From Topomyia yanbarensis (taxonomy: Eukaryota > Arthropoda > Insecta > Diptera > Culicidae), in assembly GCF_030247195.1 (NCBI RefSeq), contig NC_080672.1, positions 376,440,166 through 376,504,165 of the forward strand: DNA of 64,000 nucleotides, read 5' to 3'. Under the pieces are notes generated by a model. The model saw only the letters and a program-made list of their open reading frames with translations, did not search any database and was not told the origin of the DNA. Shown here in pieces: positions 34,901-42,659 of the stretch (the stretch's first letter is position 1; each line of letters starts with the position of its first letter). A program made the translations under genes and the position numbers.

Positions 34901-37900
34901 AGTGTACAATTGTTGTGTGCTAGTCGCATGTCTATCTGTTCGTCTGAGTATTTATGACAGCTGGTTTAGGGAATGGATGCAGAACTGGCGTATATGATTG
35001 AATAGTGGGCTTCCTAGGATTCGTTGGTCATTTTTCTACGGTGTTCATTTCGTGAACTCGATTCGATTCTTTTAGGAACATTGGATTGGATAAATTAAGG
35101 TACGATTAATTTACCAACGTACATGAATCATCCATTTCCGATCAGCGTGATAATAATAAATTCTAACAGAATTCAATTAATAGTACATGATGGCGTCGGT
35201 GATTGAGTGGTAAGCGTGACCGCCACTCATTCCAGTTGGCCTGGGTTCGATTCCAGCCGAGGTCGTTTAGATTTTTCTGAGATGAAAAAATCTGAGGTCA
35301 CGTCGTCCTTCGGAAGGGAAGTAAAGTCGTCGGTCCCTGGTCCATGAGTTGATGGATTGATATCTAGTACAGATAGTGGAGTCACCTCTCTAGCGTCGGC
35401 AAAGAAGAAGTAGAATCCATCTTCTATACTTACTAACAAATATCATCCTCTCGTGATACTTGTGGAGTGCGCACTAGTATATATGGCCTCTAGCAAAAGC
35501 AAGTATCACACTCCTTCCAAGATCTACGTTCGGGCCTGTCCGATGCCGGTATTGATCAATAACACTTTAGGACTACCAAGAGTTGCACATTGAAAGATGT
35601 TTCGCTACTCCCAAGCATAATTATCTACTTATTCCTTGTGCAATTTCAGCTAGTCCAAATAGATAGCGGAGTAGTAGCCGGAGGTGGTCGCACAAGGTCA
35701 AGCTCAAGCTCTAACAGAATTCAATTAATGGTACACTCAGGTTTTTTACGCGGACTTTCCAAAATCCTTTTGAATGCAAAAGCAGATTTTCGGAAAGATG
35801 AAAGCGACGGTTATGGAAGACTCCTTATGGCCCGCACCTCAGCAATATGGGTATTTTTGGAATGGTCTTGACGAGCAGGTGCCAGAAATTGATCATTGAC
35901 GCCATTTTTAAATTCAAGATGGCGACTTGCGGTTTAGCGATTTTTTTATGAATATTGCTATTTTCGGAATGGTATTGATGAGCGGGTGCCAGAAAATGAT
36001 ATTTAACGTCATATTGAAATCCAAGATGGCAACTTCCGATTTAGAGAAAATCTCTATAACCCAATCAATATGAGTATTTTCGGCATGGTCTTGAAAAGTA
36101 GGTGCCAGAAATTGATTTTTGATGCTATTTTGAAATTCAAGATGGCGACTTCCAGTTTAGCGAAATTATCTATAATCCAATCAATATGGGTGATTTCGGA
36201 ATGGTCTTGATGAGCAAGTGACAGCAATTGATATTTGATGCCATTTTAAAATTCAAGATGGCGACTTTCGGTTTAGTGAAATTCGTTATAACCCAATCAA
36301 TGTGGTATTTTCGGAATGGTCTTGACGAGTAGATGCCAGAAATTGATAATTTGACGACATTTTGAAATTCAAGATGGCTACTTCTGGTTTTGGGGAAATT
36401 GTCTATACCCCAATCAATATGAGTATTTTCGGAATGGTCTTTACGAGTAGGTGCCAAAAATTGATTTTTGATGCTCTTTTGAAATCCAAGATGGCGACTT
36501 CCGGTTTAGTGAAATTCGCTATAATCCAATCAATGTGGTATTTTCGGAATGGTCTTGACGAGTTGGTGACAGAAATTGATATTTGACGCCATTTTGAAAT
36601 TCAAGATGGCGTCAAAAATCAATTTTTTGCACCTACTCGTGAAGATCGTTCCAAAAATACCAATTATTGGCACCCAGCCTCGATCTCGACAACCAGGCAC
36701 CATGACCGGGAAATCTTGTGATATGGGGGAACTCTCTTCTAGTACCTGAACCATACATAAAAAATTAAGCATCAGACTAATGATTCGCACGATCATTCAA
36801 GAACACACTCGAATATGCGAATGGCACGGTTATAAAATTGTATTTTTCCACGCAAAGGGACATACACGTTAGCACACGCGACAAAAACGATAACATGCAA
36901 ACACTCGAGTCTTTCGCGATCATCTACGCATACCGACGCCTGTGATCTCGCAAACAGGAAAACACCCCGGCTGAGTTTACATCACTAGTGGTTTCGGACT
37001 GCTCATAAAAAATAGCAAGGTTTGTCTTTTCTGCTGATTTTCGTGATTAATCCTCCTATAAGTGAGATTTTTTTTTCTCTGCTAGAAGAAATGAGTTAAC
37101 GTCTTTGGAAAAATTGTGGAGATTGCTTTCAGTAATGTCTTTTCTGAATACATGAAGTCTCTTCTTATAATGCTTAGGAAGTCATAACTCGTTATATTTT
37201 TTTAATATCTTTACATTTATCATTCCTACGGGTTTCATAAATTCTACGAAATTATTTCAATTGTCAACATACAAAATTTTTATTGACCCATAATTTTTCT
37301 TATTTCGAGTGTTTTCGAAGATAATGGACATTTTTTGAAAAACAATTGTTTTTTCAAATCATCTTTAGCTCTATTGGAGGCAACGAGAGACTAGTGAACT
37401 CTATTGAGTTTAAAAGTGTTGATTTAGCATTTTTAATTGCAGGTAGAACTGGCTGCGCGGTTTGCCCGTTCAAAAGTATTACTTTCAAAATTTTTGCTTA
37501 TTCTACCAAAAATACCCAATAGCTTCTACGTCGCAAGAGATAGACTGATGACCTCTTCTGGAAGGATATGTATCTTGATAAGACGAACAACTTTCTGGAA
37601 CAAACTGAAGCGATATTAAAAATGCTATGTTGAAAAAAATGTTTTAAGGGGTTCAATTCACAAACAACGAGAGTACTATAAATAGAGATTTTTGCCATCA
37701 GTAAAGATGTTCGTAAAAGCAAGTTCATTAACATTCCCGAAGATTGCATTTTGTTTTACAGACTTTGGGAAAAAATACAGCAAATATATTTCTACAAGGG
37801 GGGTTTAATCACTATAACTATATCAGCAAAATGATGGTTTTGGATCATCACAAAACGTCCTAGGAGACATCAGTGCTATACGCTTTTTCGTTTTCGCCTG

Positions 37901-40900
37901 AATAATTTTTCACGATATTTTGGCGAAACAATCCACTATGACACGCGACAAATAGTAAACATACGAACGCTTAAGCCCTTCGCGATCATCCACGCACACC
38001 TGTTCCCTCGATAGTGCAAACTTGATAACACTCCGGCAATAAGGTGAACGGTTTAGTACTTACGAAGTTACAAACGCGGTCTCAAATGCGAACCCATAAA
38101 CGCCCGTGTTTGCATGATCATGAATCGCTCACGTCCGGAAAACTTTACCCTCCGTCGATATGGAAGAACTCACTTTCTTATAACATCTGAACCGTACACC
38201 GAAAATTAACTATCAGATTCGCGGTTTGCGCGCGATCATCCAAGAACATACGCAAATGGTTATAAAATCGAATTTATACACGCAAATTTACATACACGTT
38301 AGCGCATATGCGATCGAGCACGTTAACGTACAAACGCTCTGGCCTTTCGCGATGATACAGGCGATTGCGAACTTCCTATGTTCGCACATATCTGAACCGT
38401 ACAATGAATATCATATTCAGAATCACGGGTCACTGCAATTGGCCATAAGCAGTGTTTTAGTGGGTGACATTTCCCGTCTCATCTGCAATTGTAGTGAGAG
38501 ATTCTGACGGGGAGCCCTTCCGAAAACCTAGCTCTACAGCTCCAGTAGGACAACTCTCGAAAAAAGAAAAGAAAAAAAGTTGAATGCGATGGAACTATAA
38601 AATTTCAATCTAAAATTTTAACATTTTTCTCATTCAGAGCTGGAAGCGACACTCTCCACGAAACGGACGAGCGGAATGGAACAGCTATTGACACAACAGA
38701 TCAAAACTGTAATTTCAATCATACTGTTTCTCCTTTAATTGATTTCTGAAGTTCGGATCTTCATTGCATTTCAGACTCTCTGAGCAATATTAACCTCCTG
38801 AGAGGCGGACAGCTAATGATGAATCAAGTGAAAGCTCAATTTCTGAAGAAGGCCCTATCTACGATTCGGTCCTGGGTCCAGTTGATCATCCAGAACCTGA
38901 TACCGGTACTATTTGTTGTGCTAACGTTCGTTATGACACGAGGCATTGCTTCCAACAAGGATCTTCCTCCACTAACTATGACGATTGAAGCATACAAACA
39001 GACAGTTACCGTACTGGAAGGTAGCTCAGTCGATCTGAATGTGTTAGCTTATCAAAAACTATTCGAAAATATTGGAGGCTCTCATCGACTGGACACTATC
39101 ACGATGCCAATGAATGATTACATTTTGGAACGGGTAAGTGGCGACAGCATTAATCATCTACTCCATTATTAATTAATCTTTTTAAGAACAGTCTATGGAG
39201 TCAATTTCGGAAGTCAACATCCGTTATCTGGTTGGAGCCACATTCGGCGAGAACTACACCGCCTGGTTTAACAACAAAGCATATCACACTGCTCCATTGT
39301 CACTGTCCCTGCTGTACAACGCAGTCCTACGTGCGCAATGTCCAACCTGCGAACTGACCGTGGTTAACAAACCGCTTCCGTTCAATATCTCCACCCAGTT
39401 CGACACAATGAACACTGGACTTAACGCTGGCTTCCAGCTTGCGTTCAACACGGGATTCGCCATGGCGTTTGTAGCTGCTTTGTACGTGCTGTTCTACATC
39501 CGAGAACGGACTTCAAGAGCCAAGTTGCTTCAGTATGTCAGTGGCACAAACATAACACTGCTTTGGGGTGTTGCTTTCGTGTGGGATTTCGCCATGTTTG
39601 TAGTCACTTGCTTAATCTACATCGCTACGATAGCGGCATTCCAGGAGGAAGGATGGTCCTCGTTCAGCGAACTTGGCAGCGTATTTCTTCTTTTGATATT
39701 TTTCGGAGTTGCTTTTCTACCCACTACCTACCTCAGCTCGTTCCTGTTCAAAGCTCCTGCTACCGGATTCGTCATAGTGATGCTAATTAACATCGCTTCT
39801 GGGTCGATCTTCTTTACGGCCGTCGTCCTACTTAAGTTTCCCGGTATCGATCTGCAGGATGTTGCGAATGGGTTGGAGTGGTTCTTCATGCTGTTTCCGA
39901 ATTTTGTCCTTACCCACGGACTAAACAATATGAATCAAATTGTGAGCTCAAAATCGTTCTGCCAGAAACGGTGCGAACAGCAGCTCGATTGTAAACTGGA
40001 ACTGATGTGCGATACCATAAAAGAATGCTGCATACCGGAACTGTATTCCTTCGACGAACTTGGCATCATTCGGCATCTTATAACACTGGCTATCGTCGGG
40101 ATAGGAGCGTTTGCTCTGATTTTAGCCATCGAATACAGGTTCGTGGAAAGGCTGTTGCAGATATGCCGGCGACCTGGGAAACAACAATGGACACCACCAG
40201 CTTCCGAAGAAGACTCGGATGTTTTAGCGGAGAAGAAGCGGGTTCAAATGATTCCAAAGACGAACATTGGCAACTACAATCTGGTTATGAAAGATCTCAC
40301 CAAATACTACAAGAGATTGCTAGCGGTTAACAAACTGTCCGTGGCAATTGATCGAGCTGAGTGCTTTGGACTGCTCGGAATCAATGGAGCCGGCAAAACC
40401 ACCACCTTCAAAATGATGACTGGTGACGAAAGTTTCACTTCTGGTGAGGCTTGGGTTAAGGGAATTAGTTTGAAGTCGAGCATGAATATCGTTTATCAGA
40501 ACATCGGTTACTGTCCGCAGTTTGACGCTCTGCTAGAGGATCTCACCGGACGAGAAACGTTGCAAATCTATGCCTTGCTGCGTGGCGTTAGGACAGCGGA
40601 TGTACCAAATGTTTCGCTTGCCCTAGCGGAAGATTTGAACTTCTTGAAGCACATTGATAAAAAGGTGAAGGAATACAGTGGCGGAAACAAACGGAAGTTG
40701 AGTACCGCTCTGGCATTGATGGGTAATCCTTCGGTGATTTATTTGGATGAACCTACGACGGGAATGGATCCCGGTGCCAAGCGCCAGTTTTGGGATATGA
40801 TCTGTAAGGTGCGAAGTGCAGGGAAATCGATCGTACTGACTTCACACAGCATGGAGGAATGCGAGGCGTTGTGCACACGGTTGGCGATTATGGTGAACGG

Positions 40901-41308
40901 GGAGTTCAAGTGCTTGGGATCGACGCAGCACTTGAAGAACAAGTTTTCCAAGGGCTTCTTGTTGACAATAAAAGTGAAGAAGACGGTGGATGGGATGCTT
41001 CAGCAGCAGCAGGTGGAAGGCGCTAAAGCGTTTGTTATGACGACCTTCAATGGAGCAGTTCTGAAGTAAGTTTCAATACTCGATTAGTGAATGTGATAGA
41101 TCTGAACATTTTCTTTTCTATCTTCAACAGGGAGGAATATCAGGACTCTCTGAGCTTCCACGTACCGCAGACAAATCTCAAGTGGTCGCAGATGTTCGGT
41201 CTGATGGAATCGCACAAGGACCGTTTAGGCATTGAAGATTACGCCTTGGGGCAGACCTCACTGGAACAAGTGTTCCTATTCTTCACTAAGTACCAAAGAA
41301 TAGTGTGA
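6786..41308 (+). CDS. ABC subfamily A transporter, gene A (ABCA3-like), 10 exons, 1639 aa
   Basis: A full-length ABCA transporter: two halves, each with one membrane helix, a large extracellular domain, a cluster of helices and an ATP-binding domain. ABCA proteins move or flip lipids across membranes; the substrate here is unknown. Exons: 6786-6991, 7057-7261, 7326-7589, 7665-7919, 33072-33195, 33262-34645, 38638-38708, 38775-39133, 39192-41065, 41131-41308. Together they give 4920 nt in frame, ending TGA. All junctions are GT/AG and phases agree. Walker A lies at residues about 541-549 and 1352-1360, LSGG/YSGG at 640 and 1451, and Walker B at 660 and 1471. The length is close to mammalian ABCA3 (about 1700). 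Introns 4 and 6 are packed with transposons. A paralogue lies at 57213-62353. The start codon was chosen because the ATG opens the conserved WDKFLLLLWKN segment, which recurs in gene B. Confidence 0.93.
7990..8128. mobile_element. 139-bp hairpin element with perfect 19-bp terminal inverted repeats
   Basis: CACTTTGAGGGGAAATTCC at 7990-8008 is the exact reverse complement of 8110-8128, and pairing weakens inwards. The size suggests a tiny MITE. No unambiguous target-site duplication could be read. It lies 70 bp after the exon 4 donor of ABCA gene A. Confidence 0.65.
8235..9522 (-). mobile_element. Tc1/mariner-type DD37E transposon, 1288 bp, TA-flanked
   Basis: The first and last 28 bp form terminal inverted repeats starting AAGGGCGAACACGAAATT with two mismatches, flanked by TA at 8233-8234 and 9523-9524. 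The interior holds one transposase gene on the minus strand. The catalytic spacing (second Asp to Glu = 37 residues) places it in the ITmD37E group described in mosquitoes. It sits in intron 4 of ABCA gene A. Confidence 0.92.
8451..9371 (-). CDS. DD37E transposase, truncated by a 1-base run-length change
   Basis: A cut-and-paste transposase acting on the TIRs at 8235 and 9522. The N-terminus has paired helix-turn-helix regions (HRQLGKMFVIHYSTVSRVLK; SSRDLAKKIGISQSYVQNAKKR). The catalytic triad is D in VMDDETYIK, D in FWPDLASCHYSK and E in PVEQYWAMMKREL, with 37 residues between the last two. I start it at ATG 9371 (MEVNQRESS) rather than the upstream ATG at 9506, because the upstream residues are not family-like and run to the TIR. 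The frame stops at 8451 right after a run of eight A (8 T on the plus strand, 8455-8462). With one base fewer, the frame stays open for about 28 further family-like residues. So this copy is either one slip from intact or carries an assembly error. Confidence 0.88.
   Translation of the reverse strand: MEVNQRESSEQFLSKHLEFPDLSHRQLGKMFVIHYSTVSRVLKRFQKRLTLDHGKGAGRKPGPENKKTEGKVKRMIKANPNVSSRDLAKKIGISQSYVQNAKKRAGLHTYKVQNFPNRDERQKSTAKTRARKLYEKMLTKYGCCVMDDETYIKADFKQIPGLEFFTGTSKFYVDDKFKKKKMSKFASKYLIWQAICSCGLRSEPFVTKGTVNGEIYKSEYLEKPFLQQHDEAPLFWPDLASCHYSKSVLEWYEANSVHFVPKDMNPPNCPELRPVEQYWAMMKRELRKSKKTVKDEKDMLRKWKKN
9761..11482. mobile_element. Foldback element, 1722 bp, 8-bp target duplication GTGGAGAC
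   Basis: Ends are TAGGGTGTCCCAAAATGA and its reverse complement. GTGGAGAC flanks both sides (9753-9760 and 11483-11490). The two arms (about 9761-10430 and 10760-11482) are long inverted repeats of each other over roughly 0.6-0.7 kb with scattered differences, leaving a loop of about 0.3 kb. The 8-bp duplication and TAGGG termini fit a hAT-like family. No transposase. It is inserted into the TA-flanked element at one of its GGAGAC subterminal motifs. Confidence 0.85.
11744..12967 (-). mobile_element. ORF1-only LINE-like retroelement, copy 1, with 14-bp TSD
   Basis: The perfect duplication AATTTTGTTATTAT flanks it at 11730-11743 and 12968-12981. On the minus strand it has a leader of about 156 nt, one ORF (12811-11852), a short 3' UTR and an A-rich tail, with no endonuclease or reverse transcriptase. 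The 3' UTR contains a hairpin with stem GGCTC/GAGCC (11772-11798) followed by a CAAATAAAT poly-A context, homologous to the 3' end of the LINE at 46540-52656. Being whole between TSDs, the ORF1-only layout is its transposed form and not a later deletion. Confidence 0.88.
11852..12811 (-). CDS. Gag-like ORF1 protein of ORF1-only LINE, 319 aa
   Basis: A nucleic-acid-binding ORF1/gag-type protein, presumably packaging its own RNA. About residues 30-150 form a folded region (LLKVKMQLRFSEV and NYFPGISNGIFVARMRV). One CCHC knuckle follows, CX2CX4HX4C (CQFCEQTAHYGQPC, about residues 170-183), then a low-complexity Ser/Thr/Ala region and a basic tail. The frame is open from ATG to stop. It resembles the broken ORF at 28989-29867 at roughly half of positions. 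It is only distantly similar to ORF1 of the intact LINE, which has three knuckles. The family name is not recognised. Confidence 0.8.
   Translation of the reverse strand: MTEYHQQNVIIRPNTVAIDFRSFRIRPSIRAVEHLLKVKMQLRFSEVTCIQLEHVRHAVLITFNKFAQAKRFISQNNLKHVLVCDNAEMKIPIYMDNGNIEVKLHDLSPLTCKVAWRNYFPGISNGIFVARMRVDQPIPSYLTLQYNTEGGDTITQRTLCTYQGQTNTCQFCEQTAHYGQPCPETAEESSSPEKYANTQAPISLPEPQTVAKFVAAVQAIMTTAKAASSTSNSTTNATSEEATTKDGVFTFVTRKGKKPGRTSDREYHGSNIDDDTDVNNNESDMDNPKVGERRHNFPTRKKISARNSKLRARDLAGSK
13874..15029. other. Intronic DNA without recognised content
   Basis: No coding or terminal-repeat structure was recognised. The segment at 13980-14005 and that at 8160-8205 share GG(T)CC-rich phrases in opposite orientation and may be the remnants of one host element split by the DD37E and TA-flanked insertions, but this is weak. 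Confidence 0.4.
15030..18560 (-). mobile_element. Decayed LINE copy split by a later insertion
   Basis: 15030-15850 matches the endonuclease region and 15780-16091 the ORF1 C-terminal half of the intact LINE (compare 49980-51720). 17919-18560 matches the ORF1 zinc-knuckle region and upstream part (compare 51720-52100 and the relic at 3525-4290). The two pieces are in the same orientation and order, and the break point is duplicated (19 nt at 17919-17937; the left copy at 16066-16091 has an extra 7 nt). They are therefore one copy interrupted by 16092-17918. All frames are broken. Confidence 0.72.
16092..17918. mobile_element. Composite insertion inside the LINE relic, ending in a CTTATG repeat
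   Basis: Flanked by the duplicated sequence described for the LINE relic. Its two ends (16095-16310 and 17600-17916) are related to each other and to the 3' half of the SINE at 35188-35709 (shared GATGCAG..ATTCCTCGGT and TTGATCAG phrases). The right end has four copies of CTTATG, a SINE/LINE-like tail. The middle (16330-17600) has no recognisable coding sequence. Confidence 0.5.
18561..19510. other. Intronic DNA, no feature recognised
   Basis: No gene, TIR or repeat was assigned. 18565-18620 (CCGGTCCTGCCCTGG context) resembles 4495-4530, so this is probably the continuation of the LINE relic leader. Confidence 0.35.
19511..21715 (+). repeat. Dispersed repeat made of about 330-bp tandem modules (copy 2)
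   Basis: Two similar heads (19511 and 20706; GCCTTTCT..ATATA..GAAAGG, then a GAGGCCCGGAGGGCCGAG block and a GT/TATG microsatellite at about 19624-19683 and 20823-20892) are each followed by modules starting near GGCTGAACCGATTTT. Module starts near 19718, 20060 and 20375 give a period of about 310-345 bp. A pyrimidine-rich spacer (20430-20705) separates the halves. The end is GGTGGATTAAAACAGG at about 21700. Same family as 1480-3390 but opposite orientation. Open frames across it are incidental. Confidence 0.72.
21760..24310 (+). mobile_element. Decayed R1-clade-like LINE with repeated 3' UTR segment
   Basis: Broken frames show endonuclease-like SDHQVIRYQ (about 22025), reverse-transcriptase motifs SKKDPDSDGIPN (about 22645), IPQGFILGPILWN (about 22950) and the catalytic FADD (about 23048), then thumb-like residues to about 23640. 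Numerous stops and frameshifts make it dead. Beyond 23760 a segment with GACTAG..CTGAGTAGA..CGCG recurs at about 23783, 23968 and 24157. A similar segment precedes the endonuclease at 21820-21890, suggesting a head-to-tail arrangement of copies. Confidence 0.7.
24390..25200 (-). mobile_element. Degenerate DD37E transposon relic
   Basis: Read on the minus strand, fragments in shifting frames align with the transposase at 8451-9371. One example is KRSGLKTY.GQNYPNRDE followed by AKTRARKL, against KRAGLHTYKVQNFPNRDE. CCVID stands in place of CCVMDD at the first catalytic Asp. Many stops and frameshifts; no TIRs were recognised. It is an older, diverged member of the group that includes the 8235-9522 element. 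Confidence 0.65.
25390..26100 (+). mobile_element. Degenerate non-LTR reverse-transcriptase relic (RTE/CR1-like)
   Basis: Broken frames contain DFKTVYDLVQRNGLWYQIML (about 25412), a MSLDGS segment, GDAL, RTIITKSHMILGF and, near 26050, RLQ.AGHVTRMPEGRP, a motif typical of the end of RTE/CR1-type reverse transcriptases. Every frame is interrupted. No ends were identified. Confidence 0.55.
26101..27706. other. AT-rich intronic DNA, nothing recognised
   Basis: No coding similarity, terminal repeats or tandem structure was seen apart from short A/T runs. Probably unidentified repeats. Confidence 0.4.
27718..27766 (+). mobile_element. 49-bp retroelement tail with 11-bp TSD
   Basis: GAATGACCTAAAAAGG plus a poly-A run, flanked by TCCTTCCATCC at 27707-27717 and 27767-27777. 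This is the extreme 3' end of a LINE or SINE inserted after very early termination of reverse transcription. The GACCTAAA..GGTTAAAG type of tail is common in mosquito retroelements (from memory, not checked). Confidence 0.7.
28798..29933 (-). mobile_element. ORF1-only LINE-like retroelement, copy 2, with perfect 18-bp TSD
   Basis: AGTGAAAATCATGGTTTT flanks it at 28780-28797 and 29934-29951 with no mismatch. The layout is as in copy 1: short leader, one gag-like frame (broken), a 3' hairpin CACGGCTC/GAGCCGTG (28818-28850), then CAAATAAACGAATT and an A-rich tail. There is no endonuclease or reverse transcriptase. An unmutated TSD beside a multiply frameshifted ORF suggests the copy was already defective, or nearly so, when inserted. 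Confidence 0.87.
28989..29867 (-). pseudogene. Gag-like ORF1 of ORF1-only LINE copy 2, frameshifted
   Basis: Three overlapping frames (29867-29502, 29517-29206, 29282-28989) together cover the whole ORF1: a start region (RPNAAVVDFKF), LLKVKMQLRLTKV, then FFPGTLNGVFVVRMRVERP, a Cys/His knuckle region broken near 29290, and the Pro-Glu-Pro-Gln-Thr-Val / Ala-Ala-Val C-terminal part matching copy 1. At least two frameshifts separate them, so no complete protein can be made from this copy. Confidence 0.75.
30791..31549. other. Intronic DNA with a possible DD37E leader remnant
   Basis: No gene. Around 31250-31330 the CCTCCAT, GACAACTGA and TGTAAACAATACAC phrases resemble the untranslated leader of the DD37E element (9366-9430) in the same orientation, hinting at another remnant. 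The rest is unassigned. Confidence 0.3.
31550..32900 (+). mobile_element. 5'-truncated, frameshifted LINE carrying an RNase H domain
   Basis: Begins in the C-terminal part of a reverse transcriptase (TTIVRPRI, 31570; LQRLACIATTGVIRSTP). It continues through an RNase H domain (FFTDGSKMNYSTGAGVFG; AEIQVILDC; IFSDSLEALNALK; LLWVPSHSGIQGNESADSLA) and a C-terminal Cys/His segment (CRFCQFKNETAEHLLCD). Frames at 31935-32348 and 32261-32821 are offset, so at least one frameshift lies near 32270. The sequence differs clearly from the intact LINE at 46540, so it is another RNase-H LINE family. Confidence 0.75.
33072..34645 (+). CDS. ABCA gene A exons 5-6: rest of TMD1 and nucleotide-binding domain 1
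   Basis: Exon 5 (33072-33195) continues the helix cluster after the 25-kb intron: the last residue of exon 4 (LLC) joins VSVNNA, in register with ABCA3. Exon 6 (33262-34645) encodes the remaining helices and NBD1. It holds GHNGAGKTTT (Walker A), the Q-loop CPQHNV, LSGGMKRRLAVG (signature), VVLLDEPTSGMDP (Walker B and D-loop) and STHFMDEAD (H-loop). All catalytic residues are present. The exon ends in EEVFLK with a GTAAGT donor at 34646. Confidence 0.93.
35188..35709 (+). mobile_element. tRNA-derived SINE, 522 bp, with 26-bp TSD
   Basis: A 26-nt duplication flanks it (35162-35187 and 35710-35735, one mismatch). The head resembles a tRNA gene with an A-box-like TGATTGAGTGGTAAGCG and a B-box GGGTTCGATTCC about 30 bp later. 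It is transcribed presumably by RNA polymerase III. The body from about 35420 is shared with 17600-17916 and 16095-16310. The tail is a short AAGCTC repeat. It lies in intron 6 of ABCA gene A in sense orientation. Confidence 0.85.
35845..36650. repeat. Tandem satellite, about 116-bp unit, 7 copies, last part inverted
   Basis: The phrase TTCGGAATGGTCTTGA recurs with variation at about 35854, 35963, 36079, 36196, 36311, 36430 and 36542 (period 109-119). Each unit also holds GTGCCAGAAATTGAT and TTCAAGATGGCGACTTCCGG. At 36610-36660 part of a unit appears in reverse complement (GCACCTACTCGTGAAGA). Non-coding. Confidence 0.85.
36743..38380. repeat. Second repeated module, about three diverged copies
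   Basis: Copies at 36743-36955, 37920-38060 (partial) and 38188-38380 share GAACCGTACA, GATCATCCAAGAACA, TTATAAAAT..AATT, ACATACACGTTAGC and CTTTCGCGAT in the same order. A block of about 950 bp of unrelated AT-rich DNA separates the first two. Function unknown. Confidence 0.6.
38638..41308 (+). CDS. ABCA gene A exons 7-10: TMD2 and nucleotide-binding domain 2
   Basis: Exon 7 is a 71-nt linker exon (residues about AGSDTLHETDE). Exon 8 carries TM7 (QLIIQNLIPVLFVVLTFVMT) and the start of extracellular domain 2. Exon 9 (39192-41065) encodes the rest of domain 2, the helix cluster and NBD2 with GINGAGKTTT, CPQFDALL, YSGGNKRKLS and VIYLDEPTTGMDP. Exon 10 (178 nt) gives the conserved C-terminal segment ending in LEQVFLFFTKYQ. 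The intron 39134-39191 has no counterpart in gene B, where exons 8 and 9 are one exon. No AATAAA lies between the stop and the LINE insertion at 41480; only weak variants are seen. Confidence 0.92.
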
Positions 41309-41479
41309 AAGAAGTAGTGGTTATGTACAAATATTTATGAATATGTATAATTTCTAAGTCTGGAAACTTTTCGATAAACTCTGAATTGGGACTACTCAGG
41401 CGTTATTTTCATGCTTGAAGTTTTAGCCTAATTGCTACTTTTACTACGACTTAACCCTTTGTCTTCTACCGCACGAGTC

Positions 41480-42646
41480 CATAATCCCTAAGGTATCGAC
41501 GAAACCTTGGTTCAGGGGGATGGATGTGGGTCGGGATTTCATTCGCGTGATGTGATGATGCGTGATGATCTCCGGCGTATTGGGCTCGTGGATAACGGTA
41601 TCTGCGCTTGTGGCGACGGTTATCACGAGATCGAACATGTTGTCTGGGCATGCGCCGAGTACTGTTCTGCCAGATCTCAACTATTCGATTCCCTTCGGGC
41701 CCGAGGAAGATCACCAAATGTCTCGGTTCGAGATGTACTAGCAAGCCGCGATATTCCCTACATGTCCCTTATATACACGTTCCTCAAAACCATCAATATC
41801 CAAATTTAAATGCCCCTATCTTTTCTCTTATCATTCCCAGAAGTGCCCTCTTCCGCCTACCGTACCCCAACGATGGTCTGATACGACTCCAAGACGAGAC
41901 AAAACATCTGTCGAATGAACCAACAACACGAGACCTACAGTACATCACACGCGCAACGCGCTGTGTTGCCGATCCGCATCTGAGCCGTACTACGAAATCG
42001 TCTGGATGAACCCTTGCCGGCTTGAGGAAGACCGCGCGGCGTCCCAATACGTGCATCCATCCGAATCTGTAATCCTGGCCGTTGATTCAAGATGCCGGAA
42101 ACTGAAAGATTATATTCCCCCCCCCCCTCTGTCAGCCTTGTCCACCTTCTCTCCCATGTCTCTGATACACAGATGTAGGACTTCGCTCCCCCCTTGAATA
42201 TCTTCACAAAAATTTAGGTGCCCCCCTATCTTCTAGTTTTAGTCGATCAATATTTAATCTCGTTAAGAAATGTCCAACAGTACCAACAGTAATAGTCCTA
42301 ATTAATCCCCCTCAATCTTAATAAAGTTGAACCACTCCTAGTTAATAAGCTTGTAAAATGTTCCCCTTAGTTAATATTTAATTGCTCCAACAATCTCCCT
42401 TCTAAAAATCATAAAGTGCATTGCTATACAAAGAACACACAAAATGACCCCCCCCCCCCTACTCTTACGAATATTATATTATCCCCTCTTGTATATGTAT
42501 AAGTTAGCTGTAAAATTCCTTTAGTTTCATTATATAAAAAAAATTATATTCAATGTGTAACCTCCTAGTTCTAAGCAATTCAAAAAAAAGAAAAAATGGC
42601 ACCTTTAAGCTAACGCAAACGTGCCTTATCAAATAAACGAATTGAA
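41480..42646 (+). mobile_element. 5'-truncated copy of the RNase-H LINE with 13-bp TSD
   Basis: TACCGCACGAGTC flanks it at 41467-41479 and 42647-42659. It starts within ORF2 at the counterpart of residue about 1117 (IIPKVSTKPW). It has a small internal deletion, then an open C-terminal frame to 41809 (RRIGLVDNGICACGDGYHE, ending NIQI) and the 3' UTR with C-rich runs. The terminal hairpin GGCAC/GTGCC (42598-42625) is followed by AATAAA at 42632. Inserted 171 bp after the ABCA gene A stop codon, same strand. Confidence 0.9.
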
Positions 42647-42659
42647 TACCGCACGAGTC

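Larger units (their letters stand above)
34646..38637 (+). other. Intron 6 of ABCA gene A, about 4.0 kb
   Basis: Donor GTAAGT at 34646; acceptor AG at 38636-38637. The equivalent gene B intron is 53 bp (59807-59859). It contains a SINE (35188-35709), a tandem satellite (35845-36650) and a second repeated module (36743-38380). 34646-35161 and 36960-37920 are unassigned, without coding similarity. Confidence 0.85.

Noticed and set aside
35188..35265. Possible functional tRNA gene
   Set aside because: A and B boxes are present, but the sequence continues into a SINE body with 26-bp duplications, and the cloverleaf ends are not tRNA-like.
35845..36650. CRISPR-like or regulatory repeat array
   Set aside because: Units are contiguous with no spacers, diverge along their whole length, and the genome is eukaryotic; it is a satellite.
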